Source of the DNA: Dactylis glomerata | Lineage: Eukaryota; Streptophyta; Magnoliopsida; Poales; Poaceae | Direction: 5' to 3' | DNA length: 64,000 bases | Assembly: GCA_007115705.1 (NCBI GenBank) | Contig: QXEO01000220.1 | Location: 16,570,213-16,634,212 of the forward strand | Translations under genes and position numbers: made by a program | The notes under the pieces: generated by a model | Databases searched by the model: none | What the model saw: the letters and a program-made list of their open reading frames with translations, nothing else | What the model was told of the DNA's origin: nothing | Part shown: one piece after another, positions 1-10,083 of the stretch | Numbering within the stretch: the stretch's first letter is position 1 | Layout of the letters: the number at the start of each line of letters is the position of its first letter

Positions 1-691
1 TTCCACTAGTACTTGTGTTGTCACTAACCATGTAGAGGAAATCAAAGAGCTCAAGGTCCAAGTTACTTCATTGAAGAAAGACTTGGAAAATTGTCATGAA
101 GGGAAGTCCACACTCAACAAGATCTTGAGTGTGCAAAAATCCCCCAATGACAAGAGTGGACTTGGATTCAAATCCAATAACAAGAACAAGTCCAAGATTA
201 ACAAGAAGAAGAAGGACCAAGAACAAGTCAAGAATGTGGCCAAGATTGTTTGCTTCAAGTGTAAAATTGAAGGGCACCATGTTAGATCTTGTCCATTGAA
301 GAAGAAGCCTCTTAGTGAGAAGCAACAAGGGAAGCGGCCTCAAGTTCAAGGCCATGCTCAACCTCGAGTTAAAGAAAGGTCACTTTCCAAGAAAAATCAA
401 GCTAATGCTCCCCTTGTGGAGAAATCAAGTTAGAAGAAGGTAAAGAAAAGAACTTGCTACATATGCCACGAGGAGGGTCACCTATCTTCTTCATGCACTA
501 GTGGTAACTCATCCAACCCTATCTTAATTGAAGATGCGTATTCACTTTGCAAGGATAAGGTTGGCAATGTGTTTGCCAAATTTGTTGGCGCTCAAAGTGG
601 TGTCAAGAAAAGAACCATTTGGGTTGCCAAACCTATTGTTTCTAACTTCTTAGGACCCAACTTGGTTGGGAACCAACAAGCCATTACTTGA
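1..691 (+). pseudogene. gag C-terminal part of an LTR retrotransposon, two zinc knuckles, internal stop
   Basis: The frame starting at base 2 is open from the window edge, so the N-terminus is missing. It begins with a Lys/Glu-rich, coiled-coil-like stretch, then carries two CX2CX4HX4C zinc knuckles: C-F-K-C...H...C near 259-300 and C-Y-I-C...H...C near 458-500. Such knuckles bind RNA in retrotransposon Gag and package the genomic RNA. A TAG at 431-433 lies between the knuckles and the frame then continues to TGA at 689-691, so this copy is broken. The tail has an I-W-V-x-K-P-I-V motif that I recall from other grass retrotransposon Gag proteins. No protease, reverse transcriptase or integrase follows, which suggests a non-autonomous element. 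The superfamily (copia or gypsy) cannot be settled here. Confidence 0.75.
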
Positions 692-3600
692 ACAATAGGT
701 GTTGTTGGAGGGCATTGGAGACTTGGCTATATCATGAAGAATTAAGGGATCTTCATCAATTATATTTTCTCAAGTCAAGTCAATTGGATTCTCTTGTTTT
801 TATCATATATCCAATGTTCCTCCTTGCGGTAACATGCACTCAACTCATCTACATTGAAAGTTACTCGCCCCTTTGCATGTGTTGGGTTTTGTACCTTGCA
901 TGTGTTTATATATGTTGTGCTTCCTACTTGCTTTATTTTGAGTAATCAAGTATGTGCATGTTTGGTTGCACACCATGTACGGTTGTTCTTGTTGAGCCTA
1001 TTGCATATTGTTTGTATCTTGTTGGCTCTTGTGAGAGATTAATGGACCATCCCATTTTGGGGGAGTGATATGCTTTGCACTTCACAATCCTAAAAATGTG
1101 TGTACATGAGGAATACCACTTAGTGTTGATATTTAAAGATTATCTAGTCTCTATGTGGTATGTAATTCTCATGAGAAATTCAAATTCTATAATGTCCATA
1201 AATCATCTTGTTGGATTTTATTTGTATCTTGTGAAAATAAATGTTTTATCACATTATGGGGGAGTACTATACTTTGTGCATATTACAAACCAATATAATG
1301 TGTATATTTGAGGTTGTGTCACATAGTGTTGATATTGTAAATTATTTTACGTCTATGTGGCATGTTTGCTCAAACAAGTTCTAATTTGCCAAATTGTTTT
1401 ATTGCTCTTGTTTTGGATCTTGATTGTGAGATACTTTCTTGGTAGGGTTTTCCTAAAATGTGGAATGCTACATCAAAGTTGAAAAACCATTTTCTTCAAG
1501 TTATCCTAATCATTGCTTTGCGTGATTGTTTAACTATTTGAGTATATCAAGAATATCTTCTTTAGCATGGTGTTTAATTCTTATGTTTTCCATATGCTTC
1601 TTTGTTGTGAAGATGATCTTGTATTTATGTGTAAACTATCACCGGGAAATAACTCCAAATACTTTTTGTCCTTGGACAATTGGTACTCTATCATGTGGTA
1701 CATATATATTGATCATCTTTACATTGGCTATTGCTTTTAATTGCCTTATCTCTTGCCAAGAAATATATTTGTTTTAATTTCCGTTGTCCTCCTTAACTCT
1801 TGTGATTCTATTTGATTTTGTTAAACTTGTTTTGTGTTATTTCTATGTAGGTAGATGTGATGATCCCACTTGTGTGCATTTTGTATTCAAATGCAAAATC
1901 GTAAATAATGCACTAATCTTGGGGGAGCTCTCCTATATTTGTTATAACACATTCTCTATGATTATTTCAATTGGTATTGGTTATTGTTGGAAGACAAATA
2001 ATTTCTTTTTGGTACTTAGTGTGCCATCTTAAAAAGTGTGGAGAGTTTGTTTGGTTTGTTTGAACCTTGCTTTCTTTGGGAGTTGGTTATCTCATTCCTT
2101 GTTATTTATTTCTTAATCTTGAAATGAGATATGTCTTTGAGCATGTGTGTTTTAGTTATGCTTTATGCTCATTGGCTTTTGCGTTGTTCACTTGGTGAAC
2201 TATGGAGTCAATCTTGTGTTGATTTGATTCTTTGATATAATTTGGACAACCTTTTTTTGTCGCTTCACAATTTTGTGTGCTCGCTTGTTCTTCTTGGTGT
2301 TTTATCCAAATTGTATCTCCTTTGGGCTCTTGAAAGTCTTGTGCATGCATATTTACTAAATGTATACTTTATGGCATGGTTTGCTTTCTTTGGTCAAATA
2401 TATAGAGGAAGCTCCATCAAATCCTAAATCGGCTAAGATGTGCATGAATTCAATTTCATATTTATATGCACATATTTATGTGGAGTTTGTCCTATATGTT
2501 GTAGTTTCTAACTACTTTGGACCCAATGAGTTTGGGGACCATCTTGTACTTGAACTTTGTTTTAGGTACATGGAGATATATTGGTTCTTGTCTCAATAAT
2601 AAGGATGAAGTGGTGACTAAATGATAATTTGAGGCAAGCTAGGATTATTGAAGGACTCTTATCTACTAGATCCTACCATTGATATCTCGGTAACAAGTAT
2701 CTTCTTCATGCATACTTTTCTAGTATCCAACCTTGTGTAGGTTGTTTCATGGCATGGAAAATCTTTATTTACAAAAGTTGTGCTTCTTGTAAAGGTCTTA
2801 ATGAAACCTCTTTATTGCAAATGTGAGTAAGTTGAGATGAGTGCATATTATCGGGAACATATAAAATCATGCTCATGATTCTCCTATCCCATATGTGTCA
2901 ATTTAGCAATTTTATTGCATATCAATTCCTCAAGTTTCTCACATGTGCAATATTGTTGAAAGTGTAAATTTAGTACTTTCTTTTGGTATCCATCTTGTGA
3001 TACTTGTTGCTTTTCTCAAAGCATCCCAACTATCTTCTTTCCCTTGTTGATATTTGTGATGTCTTTGACTTGTTTGTGGTTGAAATTCTTCAATATACAA
3101 TAAGATAAATTGAGCCTTTGGCCATGCTTTAAAAGCAAAAATCTCATTGGTATATTGCATAACTTCATTTTGGATATCATGTTCTATTCTTAGTATCTAT
3201 TTTATGTGTACATGTTTCTTTCTGATAATTATCTTCGTGATGGTGTCTATTTAGAAACTTATACACATGAGAGATGATATCTCCTTATTTGATATCTTAC
3301 TTGAACCTTATGTGTTGGGATGGAATGATAAGCAATATCATTCATTGAAGACCATGTGGATGCTCTATGCTCATCCTTGTATCAGTCTTATAATATGCTT
3401 AGTCATTTCTCTCACACATTCCTTTGGTTGAGCCTTTTAATATGTCGTCTATCATTTGTAGCTCAACCATTTCTTTGATGCAAGTGTCAAGCTTAATTTA
3501 TTTTCTATGATCTCTTGCAAATGGTTGCGTTTTAAATGGTATTGAGGGAGTGAGGATTCCATGTTGTGCAAATTGTATTCAAATGCAAATATTCTAATTT

Positions 3601-4392
3601 TTGCACGTACCTTGGGGAGCTTCCTTAGTTCATTTAAAGCACCATTTTGCAGTTAGCATGGTATTTAATTTCACTTGGAATCATTTTGTTTTGAATAATA
3701 TTGAGGCAGTGATGATTTCATGTTTATGCACCTTATACTTTAATCTAAATAGAATATTTTGTGCACAAACCTTGGGGAGCTTCCTCATATTATTTAGAGC
3801 ACCTTTTTGGTCTAATCATAATATCTTTATTCAATTTTTTCTTTGGGTCGATTGATTGCTCTCTTCATTTGGTGAACTTTATCCATCATGTTATCTTATT
3901 TTGTTTGCCATCATTGATCCTCAATATAGTTTGATTTCCTTCAAAAATTTGCCTTTGTATATGTGCATGTGTTTTCACTCATTTATTTTGGATATGCACA
4001 CCATTTTGGAGGAACTCTCACTATATTGGCCTTCTAAGCTTTTTTTCCCATTTTGGCAATGGATGCCAATGGGGGAGAAGTTTCAAGGGTTTAAAGGGAA
4101 TTGGGTTTTATGCTTTGGTTTTGTTCTTAAGCATTTGCCTTGCATGCTTTGTATCGTTGTGTGTTGCTTTGCATGGTTGAGTATATAGCGGAAACTCCAC
4201 CAACAATCTTGGTTGGCAATATATGCAATGAAATCAAGATCATTCACACATGCATAGATTGTGGGGGAGTTTGCTCTATATATGGTGGTTCTACTAACAT
4301 CACATACTTTTGTAGTATTTGATGTTAGTACAACCATTGTGGTTCTTTGAATTCATTATATAAACCCTCTCAAAGAGATTGTCATCAATTAC
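692..4392 (+). mobile_element. non-coding internal domain of the left-edge retrotransposon
   Basis: About 3.7 kb of AT-rich sequence lies between the gag stop and the 3' LTR. I see no pol domain in any frame; the short open frames are unrelated to one another and rich in Phe, Leu and Ile, as expected of T-rich DNA. Purine-rich GGGGGAG motifs recur near 1055, 1257, 1920, 4073 and 4262, resembling the true polypurine tract at the end. The layout (gag remnant, long non-coding stretch, LTR) is that of a large non-autonomous derivative. Confidence 0.7.
3541..3860 (+). repeat. diverged ~160-bp tandem duplication in the internal domain
   Basis: Two copies begin at about 3541 and 3700. Both contain ATTGAGG-AGTGA, then CCTTGGGGAGCTTCC (3610 and 3770), then a segment ending in TTTAGAGCACC or TTTAAAGCACC. 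A weaker third relative, with TTGTATTCAAATGCAAA, lies near 1885. Confidence 0.6.
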
Positions 4393-4407
4393 CAAAATGG
4401 GGGAGAT
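4393..4407 (+). other. polypurine tract (plus-strand primer) of the left-edge retrotransposon
   Basis: AAAATGGGGGAGAT lies directly against the TGAAAG start of the LTR. It is the expected priming site for plus-strand DNA synthesis and fixes the element as plus-strand. Confidence 0.75.
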
Positions 4408-5439
4408 TGAAAGATCATATCGAGTCCCATGTGTGGTTTTGGTAATTAATGACAATCCCTATGGACTAATGGTTGCATTGAGTTATATGTGTAGAACTTG
4501 TCCATAGACAATGCTTGAACCATTTGTTGGAATCAAGGTTGTAAGAAGAAGATTATGTGTTGACGAAGGTGTTATTCAAGAAGTGATCCAAAGATTGGTC
4601 TTAAGGGACTTGAGCTTATGTCAAGTGTGTCTTGAAGAATAATATTGAGTGAGCTCTCATGTGTATCCTCAAGACACCATCATTATGGAGAAAGAAGAAT
4701 TGGCTCGAGGATTGATCAAGTCAAAGCGCAAGTTCAAGATGAGCAACTAGAAGAGAACATATGCTTGAAGCTTGCCATCTATATTGTGATCATGGATATG
4801 TGAAGATATGCTTAAAGAGAGTCTCTTCCATAGTGGAGTATGTAGGAGCAATCCGCAAGACTTCACCAAGCAAGCTCAATCAAGAAAGGTGGTCCAACTT
4901 GAGAAGATCAAGATTGTCATTATCCACCTCAAGTGGAATGCTCAAGGCAAAGGTATGATATTGATAGGGTTTCTTTCTTACCGGTCTTATGGTGTTAGTT
5001 GTGAGACCGGGTTATAGGATCGGTAGCCGTACTATCAAGAGGGGCTCTCGAGTGAGTAACTTAATCGTATCGTTCAGAGAGAGCTCAAACCTTTGCATAC
5101 TTGGCATCATCTTTATTGGTTCTTATTTGGATTTTATCCATTTGAGGTTCTAGAGCTTGTGGTTATTTCCATGACAAGCTCTAGCTCATCAAAAACAGAT
5201 TCCGCATGAAACTCTTCTTGCGTTTTTGGTGTTTGGAGGTTTTACCGGTTTGCCTTCGAAGAGAGTTCAAACCTTTCATCATATGGTTTTATCCTCCTTG
5301 GTTGGACTATGATATTTCTATGCATAAAGTTGTAGATCTTGTTGTTGTGATTCCAATGAGCCCAAGATCATCGAAAACGGAGTCCGGATGCTCAAGTTAT
5401 TGCCGTTTTTGTTTTGGTATTTCTGCTGTTTCAGGGGGG

Positions 5440-5624
5440 CCGGAAATAGCCAGCCCGGGGCCGGAAATAGCCGGTCGGACCGGCTTTAGCCGGTCTGAGG
5501 GCCGGCTTTAGCCGGACTGCCCAGAATTTGGGGTGAAAACCCCTCTGTCGCAAACCGGCTATTTCTGGCCAGGGCCGGACTTTTCAGGCCGGCTATAGCC
5601 GGTGTTAAGTCCGGCTTTAGCCGG
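5440..5624 (+). promoter_or_regulatory. array of eight 14-bp CCGG-edged palindromic units in the LTR U3
   Basis: Units of pattern CCGGCTWTAGCCGG, or degenerate forms, start at 5440, 5461, 5480, 5502, 5555, 5575, 5589 and 5611. Several are perfect palindromes, for example at 5589 and 5611. Most start-to-start spacings are 19-22 bp. The array ends about 30 bp upstream of the TATA box, the expected place for LTR enhancer repeats. The regulatory role is inferred; the repeats are directly visible. Confidence 0.6.
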
Positions 5625-5655
5625 TGTGGCTGTAACGGTCAGATTTCAGAGGGGG

Positions 5656-5663
5656 TATAAATA
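5656..5663 (+). promoter_or_regulatory. TATA box of the left-edge LTR
   Basis: TATAAATA lies inside GGGGGTATAAATACCCC, downstream of the palindrome array and about 1.25 kb into the LTR. It is the best candidate for the start of retrotransposon transcription near 5690. Confidence 0.65.
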
Positions 5664-6604
5664 CCCCTTCTTCCTCCTTGGAACAACCACGAAATGGGCT
5701 TCTCTCTCCTCCATTGCTGACTTTGCAGGCTTGCCCTCCCTCCTCCATTCCTCCCATGATTCTTGCATATTTTTGAGGGAAAAGAGAGAGGAGATCTAAA
5801 TCTATATTTCCACCAATCCATCTCTCCTCTAAGTGAGGGGAACATAGAGGATCTAGATCTTGAAGTTCTTTGTGTATTTCCTTTGTTCTTCCTCTCATAC
5901 CTCTCCATAGTATTAGTTGCTTTGGTGAGATTTGGGGTGAGAAGGATTTGAGCACTTTGTGTGCCCTTGCCATTGCATAGGTTGCATCGGTTTGAGTTTT
6001 CCCCGGAGATTTGAGTAAGTGAAAGTTTGTGAGCTTATTACTCGTGGGTTCTTGGAACCCTAGACGGCTTTGTGGCTTTGTGGAGCCTTGGTGGCTATCC
6101 TTGGGAGCCTCCAATTAAATTGTGGATGCGTGCCCCAAGATTTGTGTAAAGGCCCGGTTCCGCCTTGAGAAACCCCTTAGTGGAAGAGTGAGCTAGGCCT
6201 TTGTGGCGCAAGCTCACACCGGAGAATAGGGTGAGGCCTTTGTGGCGTTGGTTAGGCCTTTGTGGTGATACCATACCCCTCCAACGAGACGTACTCCCTT
6301 TCAAGGGAGGAACTCGGGAATACATCATCGTCTCCGCATACCTCGGTTATTCCTATACCCGAGCTCTTTACTTATGCACTTTACATTGTGATAGCCTTCG
6401 TGCTTGAAGTCATATATCTTGCTATCACCTTGTTACTTGTATTTCTTAGCATAAGTTGTTGGTGCACATAGGTGAGCCTAGTTTATTTAGGTTTTGTGTA
6501 CTTGGTAAAATAAACGCTAGTTTAATTCTGCTTTTGTTCAAGCCATTCGTAAAATTTGATATCGCCTATTCACCCCCCCTCTAGGCAACATCTGTGTCCT
6601 TTCA

Positions 6605-6725
6605 GTTAATAGGTTAGTTCCGGAAAATGCATAAAAATGCCACAAAGTGTAAACAAAACACGAAGCAAATGGTGTATAAATAAGCATGGAGCATCAAAAA
6701 TTATAGATACATTTGAGACGCATCA
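6605..6725 (-). mobile_element. first ~121 bp of an Athila-type LTR, minus strand, cut by the left-edge element
   Basis: Read on the minus strand, 6725 to 6605 runs TGATGCGTCTCAAATGTATC onward and ends AACCTATTAAC. It matches the first ~120 bp of the LTRs at 10084 and 21929 with scattered differences. The LTR start at 6725 abuts position ~960 of a plus-strand LTR of the same family. The simplest reading is a minus-strand element inserted into a plus-strand relative, then interrupted by the 4408-6604 element. Confidence 0.8.
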
Positions 6726-7365
6726 ATTACACACTTTGCTTAAGGCGGTAATCTGTTGCTTGCAACTTAATACCCAACGGTTGTTCATATGATATTCGGA
6801 GGGTGGATTATTAGTCATAGATGCTGTTGAATTACGGTCTATGTATTATGTTGTAATGCCCAAGTGAATCTCATAGTGATCTTCATGACATGTACGTGCA
6901 TTGCTATGCATTCTTTATTTTGTCAATTGGCCAACTATAATTTATTTACCCAGCATGTTATTTATCTTTATGGAGAGACACCTCTAGTGAACTGTGGACC
7001 CCGGTCCATTCTTTTACATATATATTACCGTTTACTTTTCGTAAGCATTATTTACTTTACTGCAAACAAACATCTTTTTCCACACGATATGTTTAATCCT
7101 TTGTTTACAACAAACCAGTGAGATTGACAACCTCACTGCAAGTTGGGGCAAAGTACTTTTGTTGTGTTGTGTGTAGGTTCCACGTTGCTGCTGGCGCCGA
7201 TAGTGCGTCCTGCCAAAAGCCAGTTAGCATCAACTTTCAGAAGTGGTTTTTTTTCTCCTACTAGTCGATTAAACTTTGGTTTCATAATTGAGGGAAAACT
7301 TACTGTTGTGCTCATCACACCTTCCTCTTGGGGTTCCCAACTGGTCCGTCAACACCGCACCATCA
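6726..7365 (+). mobile_element. 3' 640 bp of an Athila-type LTR (plus strand), probably a solo-LTR remnant
   Basis: From ATTACACACTTTGCTTAAGG onward this follows the second 40% of the LTR at 21929-28750, including the GGAGAGACACCTCTAGTGAA block and the CCTTCCTCTTGGGGTTCCCAA block near the 3' end. It probably ends in CA at 7365, the position matching the ACATCA end of the other copy. No tRNA-Asp-type primer site follows, so a solo LTR is more likely than a full element. The last ~30 bp differ between family members, so this end is less certain than the start. Confidence 0.75.
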
Positions 7366-8065
7366 CTCCTTCACCGTGCCTGAAGAGGGGGTGAACATGG
7401 ACCCTAGTTTGCATCTTCGGCACGGACACCTTATATACATGTTGTTATTTTGATGCATGTCGGCCACCACATGTTGCACATATCTATCCATGTCGCTTTC
7501 TCTTATTGTGAACACCATTATTGCCTATCACAACAAGAGAATTGATTAGAACAATCGTCTCGGTTATCACAGAAAATTTCGGCATAACCTTCCCTAAAAA
7601 AGGTCATGTGGAGAGCTAGGAATTTGCTAGAATGGAAGTTAATCAACATTCTGGCAAAACATTGGCAACTCATTCTCATGCCATCACATCAACTCATTCT
7701 CATGCCATCACATCTTTCTCTCTTGTTATATACGTACCTTTTAGATCGGTATGTATGTTGACGCGTCAACCGTTCTTATAATGTTCTAGATCTAGATCTA
7801 CAAGTGTGCATATATTTGGGAGAGATCTAATTTGGTAGAGGGTGAGTGCATGTGGGTAGGAAGAGATTGACTAAGATACATCAAATATTGTTGGTTAAAA
7901 TAGCTAAATTGGGAGGAGAGAAGTGGGAGAATGAGTTTGGAAGTGCTTTGGCTCGAGTTGCAATAGGCAATAAGTGAGGGAGGGAGATGGGTGGTGGTGG
8001 TAGGTGAGGAAGTTGGAAGTGCTTTGACTGTAAAAACATCCCAGGTTATCCCTGGTGAATTTGAA
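7366..8065. other. unassigned intergenic sequence
   Basis: I see no coding signal or clear transposon terminus here. A perfect 24-bp direct repeat (CAACTCATTCTCATGCCATC...) lies at 7666-7689 and 7690-7713. Confidence 0.4.
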
Positions 8066-8510
8066 CATATGCGCTGGGGGTAAGTTTCTTATCGCCGGCG
8101 CACAGATGCCTATGCGTCGGGCGTATTTATTATCGCTGGCGCACAAGAAATTGATTTGACGGGGGTAAAAAGCGTCCGGGCAGTGGTGGGCCGAGCCCAC
8201 ATTATCCCTGACGCATAGCCTTAATATTCTCCGGCGGTAATTGAATTACCCCCAGCGCACAATTGTGGTATGCGCTGGCAATATTTCTTCCAAAGTGCCA
8301 TCCAAGCCGTGGTGGGCCCGCCAACCATTATCGCCGGCGAACAGAGGATATATGCGCCGGTGGTATTTAAGTATCATCGGGGAATACAAAACGATGCGCC
8401 AGGGGTAATTAATTATCACCGGTGAATACAAAACGATGCGCCAGGGGTATTATTACCACCGGCGAATATATTTCTTATGCACCGGCGATAGTGATGCTGC
8501 CTATAAGCAA
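8066..8510. repeat. subterminal-repeat cluster of a CACTA-like DNA transposon
   Basis: Short degenerate units of the kind GCGCCGGYGRTAA occur many times in both orientations: TATCGCCGGCGCAC near 8090, TTATCGCCGGCGAAC near 8330, GATGCGCCAGGGGTA near 8392 and 8438, ACCACCGGCGAATA near 8455. Dense inverted subterminal motifs of this type are typical of CACTA ends, where transposase binds. The cluster is followed at 8511-8523 by AAATCTCTACTAG, which resembles a diverged terminus. No intact CACTA end is present, so the family call is inference. Confidence 0.45.
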
Positions 8511-9297
8511 ATCTCTACTAGTATGAAGGTAAAGATTTAGACAAACAAGGCGAAACTCGATGTGTGTTTGAGACAAAGCTTAGTATTTTGGCTAAATCTT
8601 AGTGTGTCCCTGGCCGGCCTCTCTTGGCTCCTATTTATAGGTGGCCACGTCTCGAGGAACCGATCGGGTTCTATACAGACTCTCCGTATATGGCGGTTTA
8701 CATATCAATTTCCTTATTCGAATACAATACACTTCGACTTCTATCTTGGACTATGTTTCTATGAGCCTTTATCCAAATACACCTCAGGGGTACCAATGTT
8801 ATGGGCCTCGGTAGTCATATCTTATGATGGTTGTATGCAAGTTGCGCAGATATGATGGAAATCTCTGAAGGTTCATTATGGGGTCTCATATAACCTCCTG
8901 TTCCATGTATAGTAGCTCCAGGTGGACCATTTGTTCATTTGTGTCCATCCAGACAATAACCACCTCCCAACGGTGCTTCCCTGATGGACAACCTATTTGC
9001 GGCCCGTTCGTTTTGACTATCGACCTTTTTTTTAATATAGCAGCTAAATTTATTGATTAGGTAGAAGAGTTTATTTACACAAGGAAAAGGAGAGGTGGAA
9101 AGAAAAATCCATAAAGGTTACAAGCCAAAAAAATATTTTATTAGGTATAACGTACACAAGCGTCCGACTTTGAATTGACAAAGCAGTGTACGTCTAAGGT
9201 TTACAAAATGCTAGAGCACCATCGCCATGCAAACCGAATTTTTTTGCTGACACGCATGTTTTTTGGCGTAATCACCTTTTTGTCGTATGTACTTGCT
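8511..9297. other. unassigned repeat-like sequence
   Basis: A TATA-like ATTTATAGG lies at about 8633-8641, which would suit an old LTR promoter, but no termini were found. No open frame here is convincing. The last bases before 9298 (TACTTGCTTAG) resemble a 3' splice site for the coding fragment that follows. Confidence 0.3.
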
Positions 9298-9474
9298 TAG
9301 ATCCTGCTGCTGAGGATCTTGGAGTGACTGAACGGATTGCAGTTCTTGAGATGGTTTCGGCTGGTACTGATACGTTTTGGTCTGATGCGCGGCGACGCCA
9401 GGCTGTGGTTTGGCTACAAGATCGTACCAATCATATCGAGAAATCTATGGAGGGTTGCCGAAAGGCTCTTACAA
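9298..9474 (+). pseudogene. first piece of an accessory ORF (Transposase_28-like) of a gypsy element
   Basis: The open frame begins near 9302 and reads D-P-A-A-E-D-L-G-V-T-E-R and so on up to ...R-K-A-L-T, where a TRIM-like element interrupts it. The frame resumes in register at 18641. Joined across the insertions, it resembles grass proteins that I recall as annotated 'putative gypsy-type transposon' (Transposase_28), which end in an alpha-helical segment with a D-A-G-x-F motif. It lies on the strand opposite to the gag-protease remnants at 19424-28806. The function of such ORFs is unknown. Confidence 0.5.
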
Positions 9475-9756
9475 TGTGACATCCAGGCCTAGGGCTTAAT
9501 AGGATTGACAGGATACTCATATCAACAAGGTATACCTTCTTTTTTGAAAGCTCATCTAAAAAGAACTCCAGGTTAAGCGTGATTGGCCTAGAGCGATTTG
9601 AGGATGGGTGATCGACCGGGAAGTCGTTCCCGGGTGCGCACGAGTGAGGACAAAGTGCACAAAAAAGACTAGTGTTAATCTATAGGGCCAGTCTAGAGAA
9701 CCTAGAGAGCTGCCAGAGGTAACAGGCCCGAGCCACGGGGTGGTCGGGGTGTTACA
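9475..9756 (+). mobile_element. 5' LTR (282 bp) of a TRIM-like element
   Basis: It starts TGTGACATCC and ends GGGTGTTACA. The second copy, 9930-10083 plus 18512-18639, totals exactly 282 bp once the nested element is removed. It is followed by a tRNA-iMet-type primer-binding site. Confidence 0.85.
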
Positions 9757-9929
9757 TTTGGTACCAGAGCCAACCCTTGTGGTAACACGGGCGTGTGCGG
9801 GTCAGGTGTGTGGATATGTGGCCCATCGTGGCACATGGGTCGGCACTGGATGCATAGATGTGTCCAAGAGGGAAAATTCCTGGACTGGGGTTGATCAACG
9901 AGGACGTCGGTCTTCTAAGGGGGTGAGTG
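9757..9929 (+). mobile_element. internal region of the TRIM-like element with PBS and PPT
   Basis: TGGTACCAGAGCC at 9759-9771 is one base from the TGGTATCAGAGCC site complementary to the initiator tRNA-Met. AAGGGGGTGAG at 9917-9927, just before the second LTR, is the polypurine tract. No meaningful ORF is present in 173 bp. Confidence 0.8.
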
Positions 9930-10083
9930 TGTGACATCCTGGCCTAGGGCTTAATACGATTGATAGGATACTCATATCAACAAGGTATACCTTCTTTTCT
10001 AAAAGCTCATCTGAAAAGAACTCTAGGTTAAGCGTGCTTGCCCTAGAGCGATTTGAGGATGGGTGACCGACCGGGAAGTCGTT
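9930..10083 (+). mobile_element. 3' LTR of the TRIM-like element, first part (bases 1-154)
   Basis: It starts TGTGACATCC and is cut after GGGAAGTCGTT by the Athila-type element. Its last five bases, TCGTT (10079-10083), are the left target-site copy. Confidence 0.85.

Larger units (their letters stand above)
4408..6604 (+). mobile_element. 3' LTR (2,197 bp) of the left-edge retrotransposon
   Basis: The LTR starts TGAAAGATC immediately after the polypurine tract and ends TCCTTTCA, so the termini form a TGAAAG/CTTTCA inverted repeat. Immediately after 6604 the sequence changes to the LTR of an unrelated family, which confirms the boundary. A TATA box lies at 5656-5663 and a palindrome array at 5440-5624. 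The 5' LTR and left target-site copy are outside the window; the right target-site copy should be GTTAA (6605-6609). Confidence 0.85.

Noticed and set aside
692..4392. Small Leu/Ile/Phe-rich ORFs as membrane-protein genes
   Set aside because: T-rich DNA gives such frames by chance; they lie in a non-coding retrotransposon interior.
5617..6114. 165-residue minus-strand ORF
   Set aside because: It lies inside the LTR leader opposite the promoter direction and has no recognisable domain.
6605..7365. A local inversion within one LTR
   Set aside because: The junction at 6725/6726 is exactly the TG start of the minus-strand LTR, which nested insertion explains without a second breakpoint.
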